Positions 24,265 through 33,064 of a stretch of 45,630 nucleotides of DNA are shown here, one piece after another. Source of the DNA: Candidatus Raymondbacteria bacterium RIFOXYA2_FULL_49_16 (lineage in GTDB: Bacteria > Fibrobacterota > OXYB2-FULL-49-7 > XYB2-FULL-49-35). Within the stretch, counting starts at the first letter, position 1. The number at the start of each line of letters is the position of its first letter. The notes beneath the pieces were generated by a model. The model was not told where the DNA came from. It worked only from the letters and a program-made list of their open reading frames with translations, and did no database searches. The stretch covers positions 1 through 45,630 of the forward strand of contig MFYT01000057.1 in assembly GCA_001789205.1 (NCBI GenBank), written 5' to 3'. The position numbers and the translations under genes are program-made.

Positions 24265-26594
24265 TTTTTTTGCTCCTTGTGCAGCATGAACCGGTAATTG
24301 ACCAGCGTTATGGCCAGTATTATGAAAAAGAGCACATATGCCGCTGCCGATGCGGTACCGAAACGGAAGGTGCCGAACGCCTGCTCGAAGATGAACGCGA
24401 CCACTGTCTGAATGGAACGGGCTGGCGAACCAGCGGCGCCACCGAGAGTGTAGACGTCCTCGAACCGCTTGAGCGCGCCAATGCACCCTGTCATGAACAG
24501 GAAGACAAACGTGGGCCGCATGTTCGGCAGCGTGATGTGCCACCACTTCTGCAAGGGGCCAGCGCCGTCAATGGCCGCTGCCTCGTACATGGAGTCTGGA
24601 ATGGTCTGCAGGCCGGCAAGGCAGATCAGGATGGTATAGCCTGCGCCATGCCATAACGCAAAAAAAACCACCACGAATTTGGCTGTTGCAGGATCATTGA
24701 GCCAGAGCAGCTTTGATGTGTCAACGCCCAACACGTGAAGATAATAGTTGATTGGTCCGCAATTGGGGTCGAACAGGTATTTGAATACGATGGACGCGGC
24801 AATGACCGAGGTGACCATGGGCATGAAATAGAGGATTTTGAAGGCCGCGGTTGCCTTGCGCTGGCTGTTGATGAGCGAGGCGAGGATAAAACCGATGGGA
24901 ATGCCTAGTGTCAAGTTGAGAATGCCGATGTATAGTGTGTTGTACAGGGAATTCCCAAAGACCGGGCTGGACATGACTTCCTTGAAATTGTCGAGTCCGG
25001 CGAACGCTTCCAGAAAGCCGTTGGACTTGAAAAAACTGAGCCGGAACGATTCGGCAAGGGGATAGGCGAGGAAGAGCGCGAACGCGGTGAAACCCGGAAG
25101 CAGGAACATGTACCAGACCCAGTATTTCCTGATGTCTTTCCGGTAGATGATGATGACCGCGGCAACGAAGAGGAACATGACGATAAAGAGCGGAAACCCG
25201 AACCGCCTCATGGCAAAGGGTCTCATGCGCGCAAGCGGTATCTTTTTATCCCCTTGCAGCCATGTATCGGTCTGCGCTTGTACGGCCTGCATGCATTCAG
25301 CCGCAATGACGCGCACCTGCGCTGTGTCGTATACGCACGCATTGGCCCTGCTGACCGCCTTTTCAACCTCGCTCTGTATAATGAAACGCGGTGGCGCCCC
25401 CATCCACGGATATCGCGGGGCAGAGGTCTCCATCTGGCCGATAATAGTGTTGGAAAGGTCCCCAATTTGGTTTTCGGGCCAGTTTTTACTTGCGCGTATG
25501 ACAGGAACACCGTTGTAGTTTTGCAAACACCACTTCTGCGCCCATTCGTCCTGTGACAGCCATTTCATAAAGCGCCAGGCCTCTGCTTTGTGCTTGCTTG
25601 AACGGGCCAGGGACAACGTGCTTCCGCCAAAGAGACCGCCCTTTCCCTGCATGTCCTTAAACGTCTGGCTGTATCCGAACCGCAGGCGCCCGTTTTCGAA
25701 GAATACCCCTTTCCTGTAAGGAAGATCGTAGATGACATTGGACCCCTGGTCCAACCTGATCGCGATATTATTGTTTGGGGTCTCCCAGACCATTGCTGCT
25801 TCAGCCCCGGTCAGGAACGATTTGGGCGCATATTTGCTGATATTGATCACCCACTGCATGGCCCGTACGTTCTCCGGGGTGTTCCACTGGTAGACATGTT
25901 CGCCATCGGCGCCGCTATGGCCCCATGATCCGCCGAAACCCTCGATGGCGTTCATGGTGACGAACACATTGTATTTGCCGTCAAAGAAGATCCCGTAGTT
26001 CATGTGGCCTGTTTTGGGATTTTTCCCGGTCATACGGCCGGCTTTTTCCATGATCTCAGCGGGTGTGGGATTCTCAGAAAGATACTCGACCCCCCAGTCG
26101 TCGAATATTTTTTTATCGTATCCGATCAGCCGGCTCCCGGAAATGTACGGTATACCGTAGGGGACGAATTGTTTTCGCGCGGGAATCCATGTGAACCATC
26201 CCTCGTAGATCCCGGCAAGGTATTGAGAGGTGTCGAACGAGGCGTCATTCGATATCCGCGGGCCAAGGTCATCGATCACCTCCTGCCGGGCGAATTCATC
26301 GGAAATGGGCATTTCCAGCACATCAACGCCTTCGCTCAGGAGCAGCGCACGCGTCTTTGAGATATATCCTTGCGAACTGCTTCCCCACTGCGCGGGCAGG
26401 ATCTCAATTTTAATGTCTGGGTTTTGGCGCTCGAATTCCGCAAAAAGCCCAAAGACGCTTTTGTAAGGCCTGCCGGTCATGGGCGATGCGCCATCGTACA
26501 GAGGTGTGCCGATGAGCATGACTTTGATCGTTGTTTGCGGCGCCGCCATGAGGCACGCACAAATCAGAAGGACAAAAGAAATAAGCGGTTTCAT
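24261..26594 (-). CDS. Fusion of sugar-binding protein and MalF-like ABC permease
   Basis: A 777-residue protein joining two transporter subunits normally made separately. From the ATG at 26594 there is a signal peptide (MKPLISFVLLICACLMA), then an extracellular solute-binding protein family 1 domain to about residue 455 (FAEFERQNPDIKIEILPAQW, GGLFGGSTLSLARSSKHKAEAWRFMKWLS). An extra helix near 465-482 (PLFIVMFLFVAAVIIIY) brings the chain into the cytoplasm. A six-helix permease follows with EAA loop MYEAAAIDGAGPLQKWWHITLPN near 667-690. This tethers one binding protein to each transporter. The 3' end overlaps the second permease. The substrate is unknown; the secreted polymer-attacking enzymes nearby suggest oligosaccharides. 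Confidence 0.9.
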   Translation of the reverse strand: MKPLISFVLLICACLMAAPQTTIKVMLIGTPLYDGASPMTGRPYKSVFGLFAEFERQNPDIKIEILPAQWGSSSQGYISKTRALLLSEGVDVLEMPISDEFARQEVIDDLGPRISNDASFDTSQYLAGIYEGWFTWIPARKQFVPYGIPYISGSRLIGYDKKIFDDWGVEYLSENPTPAEIMEKAGRMTGKNPKTGHMNYGIFFDGKYNVFVTMNAIEGFGGSWGHSGADGEHVYQWNTPENVRAMQWVINISKYAPKSFLTGAEAAMVWETPNNNIAIRLDQGSNVIYDLPYRKGVFFENGRLRFGYSQTFKDMQGKGGLFGGSTLSLARSSKHKAEAWRFMKWLSQDEWAQKWCLQNYNGVPVIRASKNWPENQIGDLSNTIIGQMETSAPRYPWMGAPPRFIIQSEVEKAVSRANACVYDTAQVRVIAAECMQAVQAQTDTWLQGDKKIPLARMRPFAMRRFGFPLFIVMFLFVAAVIIIYRKDIRKYWVWYMFLLPGFTAFALFLAYPLAESFRLSFFKSNGFLEAFAGLDNFKEVMSSPVFGNSLYNTLYIGILNLTLGIPIGFILASLINSQRKATAAFKILYFMPMVTSVIAASIVFKYLFDPNCGPINYYLHVLGVDTSKLLWLNDPATAKFVVVFFALWHGAGYTILICLAGLQTIPDSMYEAAAIDGAGPLQKWWHITLPNMRPTFVFLFMTGCIGALKRFEDVYTLGGAAGSPARSIQTVVAFIFEQAFGTFRFGTASAAAYVLFFIILAITLVNYRFMLHKEQKN

Positions 26595-26631
26595 TATAAT
26601 CAAAATCCTCTCATACCAAGCCAATTTGTAA

Positions 26632-26736
26632 AAAATAACTCTTCCGGATCGCGAAAACAAGAAAACAAGATTGTCCGCAAAGAATGTCCATGGCGGCAAT
26701 TATCAGGTTGGTTTCCCGGCTTGGAAGAGTTATTTT
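26632..26736. promoter_or_regulatory. 14-base inverted repeat in the divergent control region
   Basis: AAAATAACTCTTCC at 26632-26645 is repeated as its exact reverse complement at 26723-26736. Each copy therefore reads GGAAGAGTTATTTT toward the gene it precedes, about 38 bases before the transporter ATG and 22 bases before the membrane-protein ATG. The paired, gene-facing layout suggests a shared regulator site or duplicated leader element. Confidence 0.5.
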
Positions 26737-26757
26737 CTTTCATAACGGACGGCCATT

Positions 26758-27699
26758 ATGAACCAGCATATCGCTATTCCAGGCACGGCCATTGCCTTGT
26801 TCCTCGCATGCGCAATGGCCCTTGTCCTTACCAAACAGCACATTGATATGATTGACGCGCCTTTTTATCAGGAGCAGCGGGTCCTGCATGATCAGGTCGT
26901 GTCGCATACCGCGTCTTCCCCCTATCAATACCGGGTCCTCCAGCCTGCGTTTGTCCAGGGTCTGCTCCATATGGCGCCCGTTTCATCGGCAAAGGCCCGG
27001 AAACGGATTTTTATGGCCGGGTATGCCGCAATCCGCTGGATCTCGATTGTTGCCCTGCTTTTTTTTACCTACCGTGCGCTCGCGACTTCTTTCTCCCCGG
27101 GCATATCGCTCGCTGGCTGCCTTTTCATCGTCTTTTTTCTTCCATTTACCTACCGGTATTATTATTTCCAGCCAACTTCGATACTGGAGCTTGCCTGTTT
27201 TGGCATTGCCCTCTATGCGGCCATGACCCGGCGTCCGGGCATTCTGGTCCCGCTGGCGCTTGCGGGAACATTGAACCGCGAAACCATGGTCTTCATCCCC
27301 TTGGTATATTTTTTGTATTGGATGCCGGATCTGAAGCGGATTGAATGGGCGCATATGGGCGCGGCGGTCTTATGCTGGGCAGCGGTCTTTTTCGGTCTCC
27401 GCCTGCTCTGGCCTGCGTCCGCAGGCCTGTTGGATATCCGGCAGTATGTCCTGGCGAACACACAAGTAATGCGCCAGCAGATCGATGTGGCGCTCATATT
27501 CGCGCCGTTTCTCGCGGTTTTTCTGGGCAAGGCGCTGCCCACGCGTTTCTTTCGCTTAGCGCTTTTTTTCCTGCCCTGGACAGCGTTGCACTTTTTCACC
27601 TCGCAGTGGTGGGAGGTCAGGTATTATTTGCCCGCGCTTGTCTGTGCGCTGCCCGCACTCGCCTGCCGGTTCGAAAACAACCTCATGAAATTTCGCTGA
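26758..27699 (+). CDS. Polytopic membrane protein, possibly GT-C-like
   Basis: A 313-residue protein with about eight predicted membrane helices. Short motifs resemble those of uncharacterised polytopic proteins related to GT-C glycosyltransferases: an extracytoplasmic SPYQYRVLQPAF segment after the first helix, FTYRYYYFQPTSILELACFG, and LNRETMVFIPLVYFL. The DXD-like catalytic signature of GT-C enzymes is not clear, so the function is left open. It is divergent from the sugar transporter and shares its control region. Its last 17 bases overlap the convergent aminotransferase gene. Confidence 0.7.
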   Translation: MNQHIAIPGTAIALFLACAMALVLTKQHIDMIDAPFYQEQRVLHDQVVSHTASSPYQYRVLQPAFVQGLLHMAPVSSAKARKRIFMAGYAAIRWISIVALLFFTYRALATSFSPGISLAGCLFIVFFLPFTYRYYYFQPTSILELACFGIALYAAMTRRPGILVPLALAGTLNRETMVFIPLVYFLYWMPDLKRIEWAHMGAAVLCWAAVFFGLRLLWPASAGLLDIRQYVLANTQVMRQQIDVALIFAPFLAVFLGKALPTRFFRLALFFLPWTALHFFTSQWWEVRYYLPALVCALPALACRFENNLMKFR

Positions 27700-28960
27700 A
27701 TACCGCGTTGAGGGTTTCCAATACCCTTGTTGCCTGTTCCTCTGAAATGATAAGCGGCGGTTGAAGACGAAGGACATTGGCAAAGACCCCGCCAAGGCCA
27801 ACAAGAACGCCGTGTTCCCTGCACAGTACCCGGGCTTTTTTTGCCTTGTCGGCCGCGGGAGTTTTTTCCGTATTGCTGATAAGTTCAATTCCCATCATAA
27901 GGCCTTTTCCGCGTACATCTCCTATAAGAGGGTATTTTTCTTTGAGCGCATGCAGTCCCTTCATTAACTGTTCACCCCGCTGAAACGCGGCATCAGGCAG
28001 TTTTTCTGAGAGCATAACCTCAATGTTCGCCAGGGCAGCTGCGCATGAAACAGGATTGCCGCCAAAGGTCGATAAATGATCGCCCGGGGTGAATGCCTGC
28101 GCTATCGCATCTTTTACAATGAAGGCGCTTAAAGGAAAACCGTCCGCAATTCCTTTTGCCATGCACATGATGTCCGGCTCAACGTCATACTGTTCTATGG
28201 CGAACATGGTGCCAGTCCTGCCAAAACCGGTCTGCACCTCGTCGCAAATGAACACGCCACCGTCTTTTTTTATGATATCAACGGCTATTGTGTAATATTC
28301 CCGGGGAGGGACGATAATGCCGCCTTCGCCCAGCACAGGCTCTGCCACAAACGCGGCAACATCGCCGGCTGTCTGGTATTTCAAAACATCATCAAGATAG
28401 TGGGCGCATGCGCACCCGCATGCAGGATACGTGAGCCTGAAGGGACAGCGGTAGCAATAGGGCGCTGGCGCAAAGGCGATGCCCGAAAGATAGGGGCCTG
28501 CGCCTTTTTTTCTGCCTCTGTTGCCGGTAATGGACAGCGTACCCGCAGTCCTCCCATGAAACGACATGCTCAGGGCGACAAGCTCCTTCCGCTTCGTGTG
28601 CTGTTTTGCGATGCGCATTGCCCCTTCAATGGCCTCAGCGCCGCTGCACGAGAAGAAACTTTTTGTCAGGTCTCCGGGTGAAATTTCAGAAAGTTGTTTG
28701 GCCAGCTCAGCGGTGCGGGGGCTGTAATACACGTACGAGCAGCAATGGACCAGCTGCTCCATCTGTTTTTTCGCGGCCGCAATCACCTTGGGGTGGCCGT
28801 GGCCCGCGTTGCACACGGCAATGCCGCTGAAGCAGTCGATGTATTCCTTGCCGTCGGCCCCGGTCATGACGCAGCCAAAGGCCTTTTCCGCGATGACCGG
28901 TTCAAACCCGGCCACCATGGAGGTTATAAGATATTTTTCATACAGTTTTTGCGTGTCCAT
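27683..28960 (-). CDS. Class III PLP-dependent aminotransferase
   Basis: A 425-residue fold-type I aminotransferase of the omega-amino-acid group (GabT, beta-alanine:pyruvate, AGXT2-like). Key points are SCSGAEAIEGAMRIAK (PLP phosphate binding), FHGRTAGTLS, the ICDEVQTGFGRTG motif, the PLP lysine K269 in MAKGIADG, and STFGGNPVSCAAAL. A cysteine-rich insert (YCYRCPFRLTYPACGCACAHY), common in some members, lies near residues 175-195. AAAGGA precedes the ATG. Lying 18 bases after a semialdehyde dehydrogenase gene, it probably makes the semialdehyde that enzyme oxidises, for example from beta-alanine or 3-aminoisobutyrate (inference). Confidence 0.9.
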   Translation of the reverse strand: MDTQKLYEKYLITSMVAGFEPVIAEKAFGCVMTGADGKEYIDCFSGIAVCNAGHGHPKVIAAAKKQMEQLVHCCSYVYYSPRTAELAKQLSEISPGDLTKSFFSCSGAEAIEGAMRIAKQHTKRKELVALSMSFHGRTAGTLSITGNRGRKKGAGPYLSGIAFAPAPYCYRCPFRLTYPACGCACAHYLDDVLKYQTAGDVAAFVAEPVLGEGGIIVPPREYYTIAVDIIKKDGGVFICDEVQTGFGRTGTMFAIEQYDVEPDIMCMAKGIADGFPLSAFIVKDAIAQAFTPGDHLSTFGGNPVSCAAALANIEVMLSEKLPDAAFQRGEQLMKGLHALKEKYPLIGDVRGKGLMMGIELISNTEKTPAADKAKKARVLCREHGVLVGLGGVFANVLRLQPPLIISEEQATRVLETLNAVFSEIS

Positions 28961-28978
28961 GATGTTTCCTTTCGAGTG

Positions 28979-30463
28979 TTATTTGCCCCAGATGCTTCCA
29001 GTGCCGCCGCTGCCAGGCCACCGGTCGATAACGGTCTTTTTCTTGGTATAGAATTCCACTCCATCGGGGCCGTGCGCCCTAAGATCGCCGAAAAAGCTGT
29101 TTTTATGGCCTCCGAACGAGAAAAAAGCCATGGGCGCGGGTACACCTGTGTTAATGCCAAGCATGCCGCACTGAATGACGCTTCTGAATCGCCGCGCAGC
29201 GCCTCCCGAAGAGGTAAAAATTGACGCCCCATTGCCATAGGCGCTGCCATTGGCTATTGCCAGCGCTGCGTCCAGATTGGGAGCGAACATGGCGCATAGC
29301 ACTGGCCCGAAAATTTCTTCCTGCGCGATACGCATGGAAGGCGCCACATTGCTGAAAATAGTAGGACCTATGAAGAAGCCATTGGGCAATCCCGCGGCCT
29401 TTTGACCCCGGCCGTCGAGCAGCAGGCGGGCGCCTTCCTGCTCTCCGATGGCAATATAGTGTTCCACGCGCGCCTTGTGTTCCGCTGATATGACCGGTCC
29501 CATATCAGAGTGCTGGTCAAGCCCGTTTCCCAGCGTGAGGTCCTTTGCCGCTGCCGCCACATCGCTGAGCATGCGCTGCGCATCACCGACAAATAACGCG
29601 ATGCTCGAAGCCATGCACCGTTCACCCGCGCACCCGAAACTTGAACTGATGATGGCCTTCACTGTTTCCTTTGGGTCAGCGTCAGGCATGACAATGATAT
29701 AATTCTTGGCCCCGCCCAGTGATTGCACGCGTTTGCCCGCAACGCCTGCTCTTTCCCATACGTTTTTTGCCGCTGGTGTTGATCCGACAAAAGAGATTGC
29801 GCGGACGTCAGGATTGTCTATGAGCGCCTCAAAGGTCTCACGGCCGCCGTGGACAACATTGAGCACGCCCGGAGGGATGCCCGCTTCAAGCGCTATTTCC
29901 ACGAGATATGCGGCTGACAGGGGGCATTTTTCCGATGGCTTGAGGACAAAGGTGTTGCCGCAGGCAATGGCCACGGGAAACATCCACAGGGGTATCATGA
30001 CCGGGAAATTGAACGGACACGCGCCCGCGACCACGCCCAGAGGTTCGCGGTATATGTAGCCATCCACGTTTGCCGCGATGTCTTCGATGAAATCCCCCTT
30101 CATAAGCGATGGCATGCCCGCGGCGAATTCGACCACCTCGATTCCTCTCCGCAATTCACCCTCAGCCTCGGACAACAATTTGCCGTTTTCCCGCACGATC
30201 ATTTCAGCGATTTGCCCGCTTCTCTGTTCGAGCAGCTCCTTGTAGTGGAACAGGATCCGGCACCGTTTTACCACCGGGGTGTCTTTCCATGCGACAAAGG
30301 CCTCGCGGGCAGCGGTGACCGCATCAGCGGTATCGCTGGCAGAGGAGCTGGCAAACTCAGCCAGAATTGTTTTTCCATCAGCGGGATTCACTACCGTGTA
30401 TCGTGTAGCGCCGTTCTGGGGCTGCTTGTTTCCGCGGACGATATTATTCAGTTGTTCGGCCAT
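28979..30463 (-). CDS. mmsA: Methylmalonate/malonate-semialdehyde dehydrogenase (CoA-acylating)
   Basis: A 494-residue aldehyde dehydrogenase of the MmsA/IolA group, which converts methylmalonate or malonate semialdehyde with CoA and NAD+ to propionyl-CoA or acetyl-CoA plus CO2. Hallmarks are PFNFPVMIPLWMFPVAIACGN, FVGSTPAAKNVW, the catalytic Cys283 in GCAGERCMAS, EEIFGPVL, and the group-specific C-terminal FFGDLRAHGPDGVEFYT. Length and motifs are complete. AGGAG precedes the ATG. It lies 27 bases after the ornithine-cyclodeaminase-like gene and 18 bases before the aminotransferase gene. Together they suggest degradation of a beta-amino acid. Confidence 0.92.
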   Translation of the reverse strand: MAEQLNNIVRGNKQPQNGATRYTVVNPADGKTILAEFASSSASDTADAVTAAREAFVAWKDTPVVKRCRILFHYKELLEQRSGQIAEMIVRENGKLLSEAEGELRRGIEVVEFAAGMPSLMKGDFIEDIAANVDGYIYREPLGVVAGACPFNFPVMIPLWMFPVAIACGNTFVLKPSEKCPLSAAYLVEIALEAGIPPGVLNVVHGGRETFEALIDNPDVRAISFVGSTPAAKNVWERAGVAGKRVQSLGGAKNYIIVMPDADPKETVKAIISSSFGCAGERCMASSIALFVGDAQRMLSDVAAAAKDLTLGNGLDQHSDMGPVISAEHKARVEHYIAIGEQEGARLLLDGRGQKAAGLPNGFFIGPTIFSNVAPSMRIAQEEIFGPVLCAMFAPNLDAALAIANGSAYGNGASIFTSSGGAARRFRSVIQCGMLGINTGVPAPMAFFSFGGHKNSFFGDLRAHGPDGVEFYTKKKTVIDRWPGSGGTGSIWGK

Positions 30464-30490
30464 GACAGTCTCCTGTTGTAAGTGTGGATA

Positions 30491-31495
30491 TTATGAAAGC
30501 ATGTGCGGCAGTGCGCCTTCGGCGAGCGTCAGTGTTTGTCCAATACCAAGGGCCGCGGCCTTCCTGAGCACGCCGGCCGCCATGGCGATATCGTGGATGG
30601 CCATGCCATAATTAAAGTTCACGATGAGTTCGGAGGAACTTTCGCGCCCGGGTTTTTTGCCAAGGACTATGTCGCTGAGTTCGGCGTAGAGCGGAGGAAG
30701 CGGATGGTAGTACCCGCCGGGCAGACCCATGTTGGTATTAAACTGCTGCCAGTCGTCCACAATGAATTTTTTTGCATGATGCAGAAGCCCTGGTTCCCAT
30801 CCTTTGCTGTGGACCGGAAGCACAAGCGCGCCGGTCTTTACCCACGCCTCCTTGAAAATGGGTTTGTCCAGTACGCCGGTCGCGGTGACAACAACGTCGG
30901 CGTCCCGTATGGCCTGTTCCGCCGAACCGCAGATTTCAATGGTAAAAGGAAACGCGTTGCTATAATCATCCTTGAATTTTTTCAGGATGTTCTCGTTACG
31001 GTCGAAGATTTTGACCACTTTTAAACGGGTGAGCACTTCTTTGATAAAGAGAAGGTTGTACCGTCCCTGAATGCCGGCCCCGGCAATACCGAGCGTTTCG
31101 GCGTTTTTGTCAGCAAGATGTTTTGCCGAGATCGCCGATACCGCGGCAGTGCGCAAAGCCGTAATATAGGCCGCATCCATGACCGCGATGGGAAACCCCG
31201 TGTCCGCGTCGTTCAGGACAATAATGCCTGTTGCCGCGGGAAGGCCCTTTTCGGGATTTGATGAAAAGACGCTTATCCATTTCATACCCGTGGCTTTTGT
31301 CCGGGTAAAATAGGCCGGCATGGCATGGATGAATGCGTCGGTATGCGGGTGAACGCCCGGCTTGGGGGGGTTCTCAATGTTTTTTAGGCCGTGCTCTTTT
31401 AGCACCTCCTCGATTATCGCTATGGTTTCTTTAAGAGATAGTCCTGTTTTTATTATATCGCCCTGAGATAGAAAGGTAAGCGTGATGGGATGCAT
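30491..31495 (-). CDS. Ornithine cyclodeaminase / mu-crystallin family protein
   Basis: A 334-residue NAD(P)-binding protein. The N-terminal substrate half has GMKWISVFSSNP (K72) and DAAYITALRTAAVSAISAKHL (R115). The Rossmann half has LGIAGAGIQG (139-144) and DADVVVTATG. Family members include ornithine cyclodeaminase, alanine dehydrogenase (archaeal type), ketimine reductases and amino-acid racemase-like enzymes, and sequence alone does not decide among them. A perfect AAGGAG precedes the ATG, 13 bases after the stop of a secreted beta-helix protein, so it may be co-transcribed with it. The neighbours point to catabolism of an unusual amino acid. Confidence 0.87.
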   Translation of the reverse strand: MHPITLTFLSQGDIIKTGLSLKETIAIIEEVLKEHGLKNIENPPKPGVHPHTDAFIHAMPAYFTRTKATGMKWISVFSSNPEKGLPAATGIIVLNDADTGFPIAVMDAAYITALRTAAVSAISAKHLADKNAETLGIAGAGIQGRYNLLFIKEVLTRLKVVKIFDRNENILKKFKDDYSNAFPFTIEICGSAEQAIRDADVVVTATGVLDKPIFKEAWVKTGALVLPVHSKGWEPGLLHHAKKFIVDDWQQFNTNMGLPGGYYHPLPPLYAELSDIVLGKKPGRESSSELIVNFNYGMAIHDIAMAAGVLRKAAALGIGQTLTLAEGALPHMLS

Positions 31496-31508
31496 TGCTA
31501 CTCCTTAC

Positions 31509-33020
31509 TTATTTTGTATAGGTGACTTTCGCGGTCTTGCTTGTTTCGCCAACAGTGACCGTAACAACATAGACCCCGGTTGAAACGGGCGTTCCGGCGT
31601 CATTCCGTGCGTCCCATACAAGTGAAAAACTGCCCGCTCCCGCATGCCCATCCCTGAGCGTCCGGATATGTTTCCCGTCGAGGGACAGGACATGGACACG
31701 GACCGGCAAACCGGCCATGGCCGCGGGAACGCTGTATCGCATGACTGTCGCGGGATTGAATGGGTTGGGGGTTGCTTTACAAAGAAAAATATCGTTTTTC
31801 GGCAGGTTGGCGAATTCGGCAAGATCTATTGGCGGGTTATTGGAGAACTCATCGGCGCCGATGTCAGGCAGCGAATCACGCGCACGGCCGTCCCAATCAT
31901 CCGTTACGCTAGGCAGGACCATGCCTTTGTCCACTGGTCCGCACGTGTCAGATTGCATGTGCAGGTCCCCTTTTGATAGATCGCCGAACCAGCGCGCCGC
32001 GACTGTTTTCTGGTTTCGCGTTAAAATGATATTATTCGCCGTGTCCGGGTAGGTGCCTCCGGTCACTGATATTCCGCCGGAGATGATGTTGTTCCGTATC
32101 TCACAGCCGCTTGATCCGCTGAATGTAAATGCGCCATTCCCGCTATCGGCTGAAAAAGAGGTGTTGTTGAACAGTTTGATGCCAATGGAATTGTCGATGC
32201 GCGCTCCCAGGTTCGCTCCGGCGACAATCATGTTGTTTTTAATGGTCCCCTCTGTCACGGTCGCCCAATAGCAAATCGCCTTGTCGTTGCCGATAAACGT
32301 GTTGCGGTAGGTGTCCATATTGGTGCTGTTGTTCCAGGTAAATACCGCGCCGCGGCCGTCGCCAGTCGCGCCTTTGATATTCATGAAAACGTTATCATGG
32401 ATCTGGAAACTGTCGCAGTACATGAGGTCCATGCCCGCGATGTAATTTCCGCCGGCAATATCGTCGGGCCGGTTGACTGCGGGGATTTTGGTGTTCTCGA
32501 AATGGCAGTAACGGATCTCCCATGCGCGCGAATAAATGTTCCCCGGATTGGGCGCTTTGATCATACGTTCGCCGATGTTATAGAACCGGACGTTATGGAG
32601 CAGACAGTTGTTGTTTCCCATGGACTGCAGTTTAACGCAGTTTCCCCTGCATTCTGACAGCGTCAGGTTCGCGAAAGTCGTGGCGCTGGCATAGAGCTGG
32701 AACATTTCTTCATCGCCAAGATACTCGAACCCCTTGCCGGTCAGCACCACGTCAGACGGGTCTTCGGCGGAACCCCGGATCGAAAGATTGTTTACCGATA
32801 TGCGGAGAGGTTCAAACGCGGTGACATCATAGATGCCGGGAGAGATGAGGATGGTTTGGCCGGCCTGCTGGTTTCGGATGGCCATGTACAGCTGGCTCAC
32901 ATTCGCCACAATGACGGTAGTGGCCGGGTCTGGGAGCGTCGGCACCTCCTTTCCATCGAAGGTTACATAACCGAATGCAATAGAGGCGCTGAAAAGCAAA
33001 AGAATACATGACTGAAGCAT
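31509..33020 (-). CDS. Secreted right-handed beta-helix protein (A) with sorting domain
   Basis: A 503-residue protein with a signal peptide (MLQSCILLLFSASIAFG). An N-terminal pectate-lyase-like start (VIVANVSQLYMAIRNQQAGQ, then ILISPGIYDV) leads into beta-helix rungs to about residue 370. Strong segments are ERMIKAPNPG, WEIRYCHFENT, GATGDGRGAVFTW and YRNTFIGNDKAICYW. It then has DLHMQSDTCGP, DIGADEF, and a sorting domain with ATPNPFNPATVMRY ending TYTK. The fold is shared by polysaccharide lyases and some hydrolases (PL6 is one candidate); the activity is not assigned. It is clearly paralogous to the 37910-39406 protein. AGGAC precedes the ATG; a GTG three bases earlier is equally possible. 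Confidence 0.85.
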   Translation of the reverse strand: MLQSCILLLFSASIAFGYVTFDGKEVPTLPDPATTVIVANVSQLYMAIRNQQAGQTILISPGIYDVTAFEPLRISVNNLSIRGSAEDPSDVVLTGKGFEYLGDEEMFQLYASATTFANLTLSECRGNCVKLQSMGNNNCLLHNVRFYNIGERMIKAPNPGNIYSRAWEIRYCHFENTKIPAVNRPDDIAGGNYIAGMDLMYCDSFQIHDNVFMNIKGATGDGRGAVFTWNNSTNMDTYRNTFIGNDKAICYWATVTEGTIKNNMIVAGANLGARIDNSIGIKLFNNTSFSADSGNGAFTFSGSSGCEIRNNIISGGISVTGGTYPDTANNIILTRNQKTVAARWFGDLSKGDLHMQSDTCGPVDKGMVLPSVTDDWDGRARDSLPDIGADEFSNNPPIDLAEFANLPKNDIFLCKATPNPFNPATVMRYSVPAAMAGLPVRVHVLSLDGKHIRTLRDGHAGAGSFSLVWDARNDAGTPVSTGVYVVTVTVGETSKTAKVTYTK

Positions 33021-33064
33021 CACAAACGTCCTTTTCTAAGAAATATAAATTATCGTGGGCATAA

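Noticed and set aside
24265-24546. N-terminal extension of the MalG-like permease
   Set aside because: It overlaps the fused permease gene in another frame; a TTG with AAGGAG at the right distance marks the real start.
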